Assembly: GCA_018816985.1 (NCBI GenBank)
Contig: JAHIVA010000042.1
Location: 1 to 44,802 of the forward strand
Direction of reading: 5' to 3'
From: Patescibacteria group bacterium
Lineage (GTDB): Bacteria > Patescibacteriota > Minisyncoccia > Phycocordibacterales > UBA9973
DNA length: 44,802 nt
Of this stretch, positions 25,386-34,134 are shown one piece after another (within the stretch, counting starts at the first letter, position 1; each line of letters starts with the position of its first letter). A program made the position numbers and the translations under genes. Under the pieces are notes generated by a model, which did not search any database, was not told the DNA's origin, and worked only from the letters and a program-made list of their open reading frames with translations.

Positions 25386-27125
25386 ATGAGTTTTTTAGAA
25401 GAATTAGCTAAAAGAGGTTTAATAAACAAAAGCCAAATAAGTGAGATAAATATTCGTGCTCAAAAAGAACACGGCGGAGATGTGGAAAAAACACTGATTG
25501 AATCTGGCCTTTCGGAGAAAAAAATTATTGAAATAAAAGGAGAATATTTTGGTCTTCCAGTAAAAACTATAAATTCCGAAGAGATATCTTTTGATGCCTT
25601 GAAATATATTTCAGAAGATTCGGCAATTCACTATCATTTTGCTCCAATTGAATTAAAAGATGGGGTGCTCCAGGTGGGTATAATGGATCCGGAAAATATT
25701 CAGGCCATGGATGCACTCCAGTTTATTTCTACCAAGCTCGGTATTCCTTTTAAAATTTTTTTAATTTCTCAAAGTGATTATGAAATTATTATGCAGACTT
25801 ATAAAGGCATAGGAAGTCAAGTTGAAAAAGCTTTGGATGAATTAAACCAAGAAGAAACAAGTGAGATAAAAAGTTTAAATGAGGAAAAATTAAATAAAGA
25901 AATAAAAAATATAAAAGGAGATGAAGCAAAAATCGTGGAAGATGCACCTATTATAAAAATTGTGGCTGTTATTTTACGTAACGCCATAGAAGGAAATGCT
26001 TCAGATATCCACATTGAATATACTGGTGAGAAGGTTAAGGTTCGTTTTCGTGTAGACGGGATATTACATACTACCATAGTTTTACCCCCAAATGTTTATG
26101 GGGGGATTGTGGCTCGTATAAAAATTCTTTCTAAACTAAGATTAGATGAGAAACGCAAACCTCAAGATGGATCTTTCAGCACAAATATTAATGGGCATAA
26201 GATAGATTTTCGTATTTCTACAATGCCAGCTTATTATGGCGAGAAAATTGTGATGCGTATTTTGGATTCTGAAAAAGGGGTCAAGCCACTTGACCAATTG
26301 GGTTTATCAGAAACTAATTTAAAGATAATAGAAGAAGCAATTAAAAAACCCTATGGACTTATTTTAATTACTGGCCCGACCGGGTCTGGAAAATCTACCA
26401 CTCTCTATTCAATGATGAATGCGCTTGATAAAGAAAAAAGTAATATCGTATCCCTGGAAGACCCGGTGGAATATCATATGCCAGATATTAATCAGTCGCA
26501 AGTAATGCCGGAGATTGGCTATACATTTGCCTCAGGTCTTCGTTCAATACTTCGCCAAGACCCCGATATAATTATGGTTGGAGAAATACGCGACAAAGAA
26601 ACAGCTCAATTAGCAATTCAGGCGGCTTTAACTGGACACCTAGTTCTTTCCACCCTACATACCAATAATGCTATTGGTGCGATTCCTCGTCTAGTTGATA
26701 TGGGGGTTGATCCTTATTTAATTGCGCCGACATTGATTGTTTCTATTGCGCAACGTCTTGCTAGAATGACTTATCCATCTTCACGCAAAGAAGTACCACT
26801 AGACGAAAGTATTAGAAAGCAAATAGAAGAGCAAACAAAAGACCTACCCGATGAATTCAAACTGAAAATCGGGGACAAGATGTATGACACTGTGCCTTCT
26901 CCCGACTGTCCTTCTGGAACACGTGGGCGCATTGCTATTTTTGAAATGTTTAAAATTGATAAGGAAATGCAAGCAGTTATTCTAAAGAATCCCACCAATG
27001 CAGCTATTTATAAATTGGCTCGCAGCAAAGGAATGTTAATGATGAGAGAAGATGCTATGTTGAAATTTTTACAAGGTATTATTCCTTATACTGAGGTCTA
27101 TAATTTTAGTAACGACAGTGAATAG
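25386..27125 (+). CDS. pilB: type IV pilus assembly ATPase PilB
   Basis: GLILITGPTGSGKSTTLYSMMNAL, RQDPDIIMVGEIRDKETAQLAIQAALTGHLVLSTLHTN. Confidence 0.95.
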   Translation: MSFLEELAKRGLINKSQISEINIRAQKEHGGDVEKTLIESGLSEKKIIEIKGEYFGLPVKTINSEEISFDALKYISEDSAIHYHFAPIELKDGVLQVGIMDPENIQAMDALQFISTKLGIPFKIFLISQSDYEIIMQTYKGIGSQVEKALDELNQEETSEIKSLNEEKLNKEIKNIKGDEAKIVEDAPIIKIVAVILRNAIEGNASDIHIEYTGEKVKVRFRVDGILHTTIVLPPNVYGGIVARIKILSKLRLDEKRKPQDGSFSTNINGHKIDFRISTMPAYYGEKIVMRILDSEKGVKPLDQLGLSETNLKIIEEAIKKPYGLILITGPTGSGKSTTLYSMMNALDKEKSNIVSLEDPVEYHMPDINQSQVMPEIGYTFASGLRSILRQDPDIIMVGEIRDKETAQLAIQAALTGHLVLSTLHTNNAIGAIPRLVDMGVDPYLIAPTLIVSIAQRLARMTYPSSRKEVPLDESIRKQIEEQTKDLPDEFKLKIGDKMYDTVPSPDCPSGTRGRIAIFEMFKIDKEMQAVILKNPTNAAIYKLARSKGMLMMREDAMLKFLQGIIPYTEVYNFSNDSE

Positions 27126-27256
27126 GTTTAATAAATATGATTTTTTAAATTCTGAGTTATCCACAGTTTCTTTGAGTGGGTGTCGTTTTGATGTATAATA
27201 AAAAAGGTGTTATTTCTTTTGGTGTACATTTCACGAAGTGATTTTGTAAAATAGAT

Positions 27257-27676
27257 ATGGAAGGCGAAAAAAGAAAAATTTTAATTGTTGATGATGATAG
27301 TTTTCTTTTGGACATGTATGCTCTTAAGTTCAGCCAAAATAACTTTGAAGTCTATACGGCTGAAAGCGGTATTCATGCATTAGAAAAGCTTAAAGGTGGA
27401 CTTTCTCCAGATCTTCTTTTGATTGATATAATTATGCCAGAGATGGATGGTTTTGAGGTGTTGGAGCAAATAAATATGCAAAAGTTATGCCCTAATTGCG
27501 TGAAAATAATTTTATCCAATAAAAGCGAACAGGGGGATATAGATGAAGGCAAGAGACTGGGGGCAGTAGGTTATATTGTGAAAGCAAATTTTACTCCAGC
27601 CGAAGTTATTGATCAAGTAGTAAAAATTTTAGAAAAATCGTCCCAGCAACAATCAGCCAAGGGAGTAGAAAAATAA
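27257..27676 (+). CDS. single-domain response regulator (CheY-like)
   Basis: ILIVDDDSFLLDMYALKF, LLIDIIMPEMDGFEVLE, VKANFTPAEV. Confidence 0.92.
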   Translation: MEGEKRKILIVDDDSFLLDMYALKFSQNNFEVYTAESGIHALEKLKGGLSPDLLLIDIIMPEMDGFEVLEQINMQKLCPNCVKIILSNKSEQGDIDEGKRLGAVGYIVKANFTPAEVIDQVVKILEKSSQQQSAKGVEK

Positions 27677-27690
27677 ACATAAAAAATATA

Positions 27691-28749
27691 ATGGATTATA
27701 AAAAAAAACTTGGGGAGCTTATTTCTAACGTTATTCATGAAAATGGTTCTGATTTGCATTTAGGCGTCGGACGCGTGCCAGTTATCCGAGTATCCGGAGA
27801 ACTTATTTTTCTGGTTAAGCATCCAGTTTTAACCCAAGAAGATTTATTGGGTTTTTTGGGTGAAATATTAGAAAAAATAAAAATTGAAAAATTTAAAGAA
27901 GACCACGAAGCAGATTTTTCTTATGATTTTCAGGGAGAAGCTCGACTTCGTGGCAATGCTTTTTTTCAAAAAGGTTTGATTAATATAGTTTTTCGTTTAG
28001 TGCCCAAAGTTCAAACTTTAGAAGAATTACATTTACCCCCTGTTTTAGCAGAGCTTGCTCGTAAAAAACAAGGTTTTTTTCTAGTGGTGGGCCCTGTGGG
28101 TCAGGGCAAATCAACCACTTTGTCTGCTATGATTAATGTGGTTAACAATGAACAAACGCGTCATGTTATTACTATTGAAGATCCAATTGAACATGTTTAT
28201 ATAGCCAATAAATCTATTATTAACCAGCGTGAAGTTGGTATCGATACTAAAGATTTTCACACAGCTCTTAAAGAAGTTTTTCGTGAAGATGTAAATGTAA
28301 TTATGGTTGGCGAAATGCGTACACCGGAAACCATTGCGACTGCCGTAACGGCTGCTGAGACCGGACATTTGGTTCTTTCTACTTTGCATACCAACAATGC
28401 TTCTCAAACTATTGACAGAATCATAGATTCTTTTCCGGGAGACCAACAAGACCAAATTCGTGCCCAGCTTGCTTCTTCTTTGCTCGGGATTTTTTCCCAG
28501 AGGCTTATTCCTAGAATTGCCGGTGGACTTATTCCGGCCTATGAGCTTCTTTTAAATAATAATGCGGTAGCTAATTTAATTCGCGAAAAACGTACGCACG
28601 AGGTAGATGTTGTTATCGAAACAGGAATGGAATCTGGGATGGTTGATTTAAATCATTCACTAATGGAACTTGTGCGGACTGGGGAAATTTCTATTGAAAA
28701 TGCTTATCAGTATTCACTTAATCCAAAAGGGCTTGAACGCTTGATATAA
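27691..28749 (+). CDS. pilT: twitching motility ATPase PilT
   Basis: GSDLHLGVGRVPVIRVSGEL, GPVGQGKSTTLSAMI, VIMVGEMRTPETIATAVTAAETGHLVLSTLHTN. Confidence 0.95.
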   Translation: MDYKKKLGELISNVIHENGSDLHLGVGRVPVIRVSGELIFLVKHPVLTQEDLLGFLGEILEKIKIEKFKEDHEADFSYDFQGEARLRGNAFFQKGLINIVFRLVPKVQTLEELHLPPVLAELARKKQGFFLVVGPVGQGKSTTLSAMINVVNNEQTRHVITIEDPIEHVYIANKSIINQREVGIDTKDFHTALKEVFREDVNVIMVGEMRTPETIATAVTAAETGHLVLSTLHTNNASQTIDRIIDSFPGDQQDQIRAQLASSLLGIFSQRLIPRIAGGLIPAYELLLNNNAVANLIREKRTHEVDVVIETGMESGMVDLNHSLMELVRTGEISIENAYQYSLNPKGLERLI

Positions 28750-28754
28750 AATAA

Positions 28755-28798
28755 CCCTATGTCGGACTTAGGGGAATTCCCCTAAGTCCGACATAGGG
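28755..28798. repeat. 44-bp perfect palindrome between pilT and pilC
   Basis: ccctatgtcggacttaggggaattcccctaagtccgacataggg. Confidence 0.95.
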
Positions 28799-28810
28799 AA
28801 CAAATAATTT

Positions 28811-30019
28811 ATGTTATTTAAATATAAAGCCATCGATGATAAGGGGTCAAATAAAGAAGGAGAAATTGACGCGCCCAGCCGGGATATAGCTATCAGTGGA
28901 TTACAGCGCCGAGGGCTTGTGGTTATTTTTGTCAAAGAAGAGAAAGGAGACAAATCGATTTTTCAATTTTCTTTTTTTGAAAGAGTGAAGACAAAAGACG
29001 TAGTGGTCCTTTCTCGTCAGATTGCTTCTTTATTTGAAGCACAGGTTTCTGCCCTGAAAGCTTTTACTATGTTGTCCGCCAATACCGAGAATAAACTTCT
29101 CAAACGCAAGCTCGTTCAGGTTAGTGATGATCTTCAGGCGGGAGTTTCTATTTCAGGAGCTCTTTCTCGCCATCCGGACGTCTTTTCCGATTTTTATGTA
29201 AATATGGTTAAGGTGGGCGAAGAGACAGGAAAACTGAACCAAACTTTTTTGCACCTAGCGGACTATTTGGACCGTCAATATTCTCTCACTTCTAAAACTA
29301 AAAATGCGCTTATCTATCCGGCTTTTGTTATTATTACTTTTTTTATAGTGATGACCTTAATGTTTACGGTTGTTATTCCAAAATTGGCCTCTATTATTGA
29401 AGATTCTAGCCAAGAAATTCCTTTTTTTACCAAAATAGTGATTACTGTGTCGGACTTATTTGTTCATTATGGTTTTTTTATTCTAATCTTTTTTGTGCTT
29501 TTGGGGATTTGGGCGTGGCGACTGTCAACAACTACTAAGGGAAAAACATATTTAGACAATTTAAAACTTTCCACTCCGGCTGTTGGTGATTTGTATAAAA
29601 AACTTTATCTTTCCAGAATAACCGACAATTTAAGCACAATGCTTGAATCGGGAGTTCCGATTATTCGAGCGATAGACATTACAGCGCAAGTTGTGGGGTC
29701 TTTAGCTTATAAAGATATTCTAGGAGAAGTAGCTGATGGAGTGAAATCAGGTTTATCTCTATCGGTGGCTTTTTCCAAACACAATGAACTAGTGCCAAAT
29801 ATTCTTGTCCAAATGATACAAGTAGGCGAAGAAACAGGTTCCTTGGGGACTATTTTGAAAACTTTGACTGATTTTTATAAACGTGAAGTGGACGAAGCAA
29901 TTGATACCTTGGTTGGTTTAATAGAACCGGTGATGATCGTAATTTTGGGTTTAGGGGTAGGGATACTGCTTGTTTCTATATTAATGCCAATTTACAATAT
30001 GGCGGGAAGCATAAGTTAG
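28811..30019 (+). CDS. pilC: type IV pilus inner membrane platform protein PilC
   Basis: LSRQIASLFEAQVSALKAFTML...MVKVGEETGKL... repeated GspF domains. Confidence 0.93.
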   Translation: MLFKYKAIDDKGSNKEGEIDAPSRDIAISGLQRRGLVVIFVKEEKGDKSIFQFSFFERVKTKDVVVLSRQIASLFEAQVSALKAFTMLSANTENKLLKRKLVQVSDDLQAGVSISGALSRHPDVFSDFYVNMVKVGEETGKLNQTFLHLADYLDRQYSLTSKTKNALIYPAFVIITFFIVMTLMFTVVIPKLASIIEDSSQEIPFFTKIVITVSDLFVHYGFFILIFFVLLGIWAWRLSTTTKGKTYLDNLKLSTPAVGDLYKKLYLSRITDNLSTMLESGVPIIRAIDITAQVVGSLAYKDILGEVADGVKSGLSLSVAFSKHNELVPNILVQMIQVGEETGSLGTILKTLTDFYKREVDEAIDTLVGLIEPVMIVILGLGVGILLVSILMPIYNMAGSIS

Positions 30020-30212
30020 GTGCTAGTAACTAGGGGCTAGTGAGCTAGTAAAATGCAAATTCCTAGAACCTATTCTGCCCTGTGGATAACTTAATTGCTC
30101 TTATATTATCATTCGCGTGATATAATCAGTATATTAAAAATAAGTCGAAATTTCAGCCTTATCGGCTGATTCGCCAAAGAGGCGAAATTATTATTAGGTA
30201 AAATATTTTAAT

Positions 30213-30620
30213 ATGAAGAATTTTAAAAAAGGTTTTACGTTGATTGAACTTTTGGTGGTCGTGGCGATTATTGGTATTTTGGCTTCGGTAGTGTTGGCAT
30301 CACTTAACACAGCACGAGCCAAGGGTGCAGATGCAGCCATTAAGGCAAATCTATCAAATATTCGTGCACAAGCAGAAATCGTGTATGATGGAGCTTCTCC
30401 AAACTCTTATGCTACAGTATGCGCGAATACTACCGTGGATGCAGCTTTTGATGCTGCGGTTTTGGCTGGTGGCAATGACGGAGCTTGTGCCAATGCTGAA
30501 AATACTTGGTCTGCTTGGGCCGGTCTTAAAGTTACCGCAACCGATGCTTGGTGTGTCGACAGTAACGGTGTTTCAAAACAAATCACAAAACCAGTAGCAG
30601 CCATTGTAACCTGCCCATAA
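30213..30620 (+). CDS. type IV pilin
   Basis: MKNFKKGFTLIELLVVVAIIGILAS class III prepilin signal. Confidence 0.92.
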   Translation: MKNFKKGFTLIELLVVVAIIGILASVVLASLNTARAKGADAAIKANLSNIRAQAEIVYDGASPNSYATVCANTTVDAAFDAAVLAGGNDGACANAENTWSAWAGLKVTATDAWCVDSNGVSKQITKPVAAIVTCP

Positions 30621-30642
30621 TTTTGTTTGATTTTTAAATCAA

Positions 30643-30680
30643 GCAAAAACCACCCTTGCTTTGGCTTGGGTGGTTTTTGC
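30643..30680 (+). terminator. Rho-independent terminator after pilin
   Basis: gcaaaaaccaccc..gggtggtttttgc 13-bp stem. Confidence 0.85.
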
Positions 30681-30781
30681 TTTTTAACCTATGATATTCG
30701 AATTACCATATATCATTTGCTTATATTCCTCACTTATTGATATAATATAAGAAGGTTTGATTATTATATTAATTATATTTT

Positions 30782-31267
30782 ATGAAGAATTTTAAAAAAG
30801 GTTTTACATTAATAGAGCTTTTAGTAGTGGTAGCGATTATCGGACTTTTGGCTAGCATTACTATGGGATATCTGGGTAGTGCAAGAAAAAAAGGGAATGA
30901 TACAGCGGTAAAGACTAACCTGGCGACAGCGAGAACTTCAATTGAAATATTTTTCTTGAATAACAATAATACATATTTACCAGCTGGTGATACTGCAGCC
31001 AATGGTGAAGCTTGTCCTCTTGTTTATAATGCGTCTGGAGCCAATATGTTTTCTAGAAGCAAGGAAACTGTTGATTCCATTGCCGAGGCGGTTAAAAGGG
31101 GGGGGAACGGAAGTGCTTGTTATAATTCTGACAATTTGTGGGCGGTGGCTGTTGGCTTAAGTTTAACCGAAAACACCTCTTGGTGTGTGGATGTCGCTGG
31201 GGGAGCAAAAATAGTAAATGCTATCCCGTCTGCGGCCATTAATCCTTTAACTCTTCTTTGTAATTAG
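30782..31267 (+). CDS. type IV pilin paralogue
   Basis: MKNFKKGFTLIELLVVVAIIGLLAS. Confidence 0.92.
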   Translation: MKNFKKGFTLIELLVVVAIIGLLASITMGYLGSARKKGNDTAVKTNLATARTSIEIFFLNNNNTYLPAGDTAANGEACPLVYNASGANMFSRSKETVDSIAEAVKRGGNGSACYNSDNLWAVAVGLSLTENTSWCVDVAGGAKIVNAIPSAAINPLTLLCN

Positions 31268-31277
31268 TTACTATTCT

Positions 31278-32084
31278 ATGATCGTATTTTTTACAATTAT
31301 TTTTTTTGTTCTAGGCTTGATTATCGGAAGTTTTTTAAATGTTGTCATTTTTCGGTTAAATACGGAACGGTCTTTCGGTGGAAGAAGTGGATGCTTGTCT
31401 TGTCAAAATAAACTTGCTTGGTATGAGCTAATTCCTATCTTTAGTTTTCTGGGTCTTCTGGGAAGATGCCGAAATTGTAAAGATAAAATCTCAATTCAAT
31501 ATCCATTAGTTGAATTTATTACTGGACTAATTTTTGCTCTTTTATTTCTAAAGTTTTATGTTCCTGGTGAAAACTTTTCTCTCTTTACTCCTTTGTTTTT
31601 CATCACTTATGCCTATTATGCTGTTATTTTTTCCTTGTTAATAGTAATTGCTGTTTATGATTTAAAACATAAAATAATTCCGGATGTGCTTTCTTGGGTT
31701 CTTGGTATTTTAGCTTTTGTGGGTTTGTTTTTTATTAATCTCGATAACTCTTTTATTTTTCCTGTATTTTCTTTACATTTTCCAACCTTTTTAGAATTTT
31801 TATCCGGTCCGATAATTGCTGCTCCTTTTGCTTTTCTTTGGCTAATTTCTTCCGGAAAATGGATGGGGTTGGGGGATGCCAAATTGGCAATTAGTTTGGG
31901 TTGGTTGCTGGGTTTTTCTCTGGCTCTCTCTGGGGTAGTTTTTGCTTTTTGGACCGGAGCTGTTGTTGGCCTCTTTTTAATTATTTTTTCCAAAAAATAT
32001 GGAATGAAAAGTGAAATTCCTTTTGCTCCGTATTTAGTTTTCGGTGCATCTTTGGTGTTTCTTTTTGGTTTGTATATTTTTTAA
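31278..32084 (+). CDS. pilD: prepilin peptidase PilD
   Basis: GLIIGSFLNVVIFRL, CLSCQNKL..CRNCK; KWMGLGDAKLAISLGWLLG. Confidence 0.93.
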   Translation: MIVFFTIIFFVLGLIIGSFLNVVIFRLNTERSFGGRSGCLSCQNKLAWYELIPIFSFLGLLGRCRNCKDKISIQYPLVEFITGLIFALLFLKFYVPGENFSLFTPLFFITYAYYAVIFSLLIVIAVYDLKHKIIPDVLSWVLGILAFVGLFFINLDNSFIFPVFSLHFPTFLEFLSGPIIAAPFAFLWLISSGKWMGLGDAKLAISLGWLLGFSLALSGVVFAFWTGAVVGLFLIIFSKKYGMKSEIPFAPYLVFGASLVFLFGLYIF

Positions 32085-32089
32085 CATAG

Positions 32090-32725
32090 ATGAATAAAGA
32101 AATAAAACAAAATGGCGGAATGACACATTCGATGCTTACTCAGTGTCATCCCGAGTATTCCCGAGGGATGACTTATGTAGAACTAATTGTTGTTCTTTCT
32201 ATTTTTGCTGTTTTGTCTTCTGTGGCGGTGTTTAATTATGGAGATTTTCAGGCTAAAGTAGATATAAAAAATTTAGCCAGCGACATTGCCTTAAAAATAG
32301 TTGAAGCACAAAAATCATCTATAAATGGTGCTTTGCCAATGTCTGGTTATGATCCAGATACTTGGAAACCATCTTATGGAGTTTATTTTGATCTTAGTAC
32401 ACCGAAACAATTTATTTATTTTGCTGACTTAGATAATAATCCTAACACCTATGATGCCGGAGAATTACTAAATACTATTAATATTACAAAAAATAATTAT
32501 ATACTAAACATAGATAAATGTTTGAATAATTCCTGTCTTTCAGGTAGCAATCCAATTGATATTTTATTTATTACTTTTAAAAGACCAGATTCAGAGGCTA
32601 ATTTTTTAACTAGTCCTTCGTTAAGCTTTTTTGGTTCTGAGTATGTTCAAATTACGATTATGTCACCCAAGGGAGTAAAAGCTTTAATAAAAATATATCC
32701 TTCAGGTAGATTAGAGATAAATTAA
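32090..32725 (+). CDS. prepilin-like (type II pseudopilin) protein
   Basis: SRG^MTYVELIVVLSIFAVLSS processing motif. Confidence 0.85.
   Translation: MNKEIKQNGGMTHSMLTQCHPEYSRGMTYVELIVVLSIFAVLSSVAVFNYGDFQAKVDIKNLASDIALKIVEAQKSSINGALPMSGYDPDTWKPSYGVYFDLSTPKQFIYFADLDNNPNTYDAGELLNTINITKNNYILNIDKCLNNSCLSGSNPIDILFITFKRPDSEANFLTSPSLSFFGSEYVQITIMSPKGVKALIKIYPSGRLEIN
32120..32172 (+). repeat. palindromic repeat element within the prepilin leader
   Basis: ATGACACATTCGAT..ACTCAGTGTCAT and GTCATCCCGAGTATTCCCGAGGGATGAC; related to 20523-20577. Confidence 0.7.
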
Positions 32726-32727
32726 TT

Positions 32728-33279
32728 ATGTTTAAAAAAATATTAAAAAACAAAAAAGGCTACACCATAATCGAAACAATGATTGCCGTCTCTCTTTTTG
32801 TAGTTATTGTGATTATCGGTATGGGAGCACTTTTAAATGCTAATTTACTCCATCGAAAATCACAAAATATGCTTTCAATTATTGATAACTTAAATTTCAT
32901 AATGGAAGATATGTCCAGAAATTTAAGAACCGGATATAACTATGGATGTATGGTGCCATCAAATGGTTATTGCTCGGGGGTTATATTTGAATCTACTAAA
33001 GGCGACGTTTCTGATCCTAGCGATCAATGGATTTATGCCATAATTAATGGGAAAGCATATAGATCAACTGATGGTGGTAGTAGTACTATACAATTAACTC
33101 CCGATGAAATTGTTCTCGACCCAGCTTCCGCGTTTGTGATTGTCGGGGCGGAGCCTCCTCCAGGTGATAGCCGACAACCTTTTATTACCATTAAGTTAGT
33201 TGGAAAGATAACTTTTAAGAATGTTGTCACTCCTTTTTCTTTACAAACTTCCGTGTCTCAAAGACAGATAGATATATGA
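32728..33279 (+). CDS. prepilin-like protein
   Basis: KKGYTIIETMIAVSLFVVIVIIG. Confidence 0.85.
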   Translation: MFKKILKNKKGYTIIETMIAVSLFVVIVIIGMGALLNANLLHRKSQNMLSIIDNLNFIMEDMSRNLRTGYNYGCMVPSNGYCSGVIFESTKGDVSDPSDQWIYAIINGKAYRSTDGGSSTIQLTPDEIVLDPASAFVIVGAEPPPGDSRQPFITIKLVGKITFKNVVTPFSLQTSVSQRQIDI

Positions 33280-33704
33280 GTAAATTTTTTAAACAAAAGA
33301 ATAAGGGGTTTACATTGGTAGAAACTCTTGTGGCCATATCAATTTTTTCTGTTTCACTTTTAGGTTTGATGTCAATTTTAGCATCTAGTATTTCTGATAC
33401 TAACTATACAAAAAAGAAAATTGCCGCTGAATATTTAGCGCAAGAAGGAATTGAGTGTGTTAGAAATGTGCGCGATACTTATGTTTTATATCCAGACGCA
33501 ACTCACGACTGGAGCAAATTTGTGGCGCTTAATGTAAATAACATTACTTGCCCAAGTTATGATACTGCTACTTTTAGCCGTACTATTCAAAAAGTTGTAA
33601 TAAGTTCAGATGAAGTAAAAATTTCCACTACTGTTTCGTGGACTCAGTCCTCTGGGAATTATAGTATTACTTTTTCGGAAAATTTATTTAATTGGATAGA
33701 ATGA
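33276..33704 (+). CDS. prepilin-like protein (PilV-type)
   Basis: KGFTLVETLVAISIFSVSLLGLMS. Confidence 0.85.
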   Translation: MSKFFKQKNKGFTLVETLVAISIFSVSLLGLMSILASSISDTNYTKKKIAAEYLAQEGIECVRNVRDTYVLYPDATHDWSKFVALNVNNITCPSYDTATFSRTIQKVVISSDEVKISTTVSWTQSSGNYSITFSENLFNWIE

Positions 33705-34126
33705 TTATGATTAAAGAAAAAATACAAAAAAATAAGGGGTTTGTGATACTTTTTGCAGTTACAATTTCTGCTATTCTTTTATCAATTACTTTGGGTGTTT
33801 CCAATATTGCATTTAGAGAAATTAAATTTAGCACTAATGCTCGATATACCAATGATGCTTTCTTTGCTGCTGATACCGGCGCTGAGCATGCTCTTTTTAA
33901 TGAAAAATCAACGGGAACTTTTTGCGAGGATATGACTTCTTGTGATTTTGTTTTTACTGGGTTAGGAAATAATGGTCAAGCTTGCGCCTTGGTGACGATA
34001 AATAAAACTGATTCAACTTACGTAACTGTTATTTCAAGGGGATATAGTATTGGTGATTCTCCAACTTGCAATTCAGCAAATCCTAATCGTGTTGAGCGTA
34101 GGTTAGAAGTAACTTACCTAAAATAG
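33692..34126 (+). CDS. PilX-like pilus assembly protein
   Basis: NKGFVILFAVTISAILLSITLGVSN; ADTGAEHALF. Confidence 0.7.
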   Translation: MDRMIMIKEKIQKNKGFVILFAVTISAILLSITLGVSNIAFREIKFSTNARYTNDAFFAADTGAEHALFNEKSTGTFCEDMTSCDFVFTGLGNNGQACALVTINKTDSTYVTVISRGYSIGDSPTCNSANPNRVERRLEVTYLK

Positions 34127-34134
34127 TTTTTAAG

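Noticed and set aside
30020-30055. ctagtaactaggggctagtgagctag repeat-rich segment after pilC
   Set aside because: Short ctag-rich sequence; could be a decayed repeat but not enough to assign
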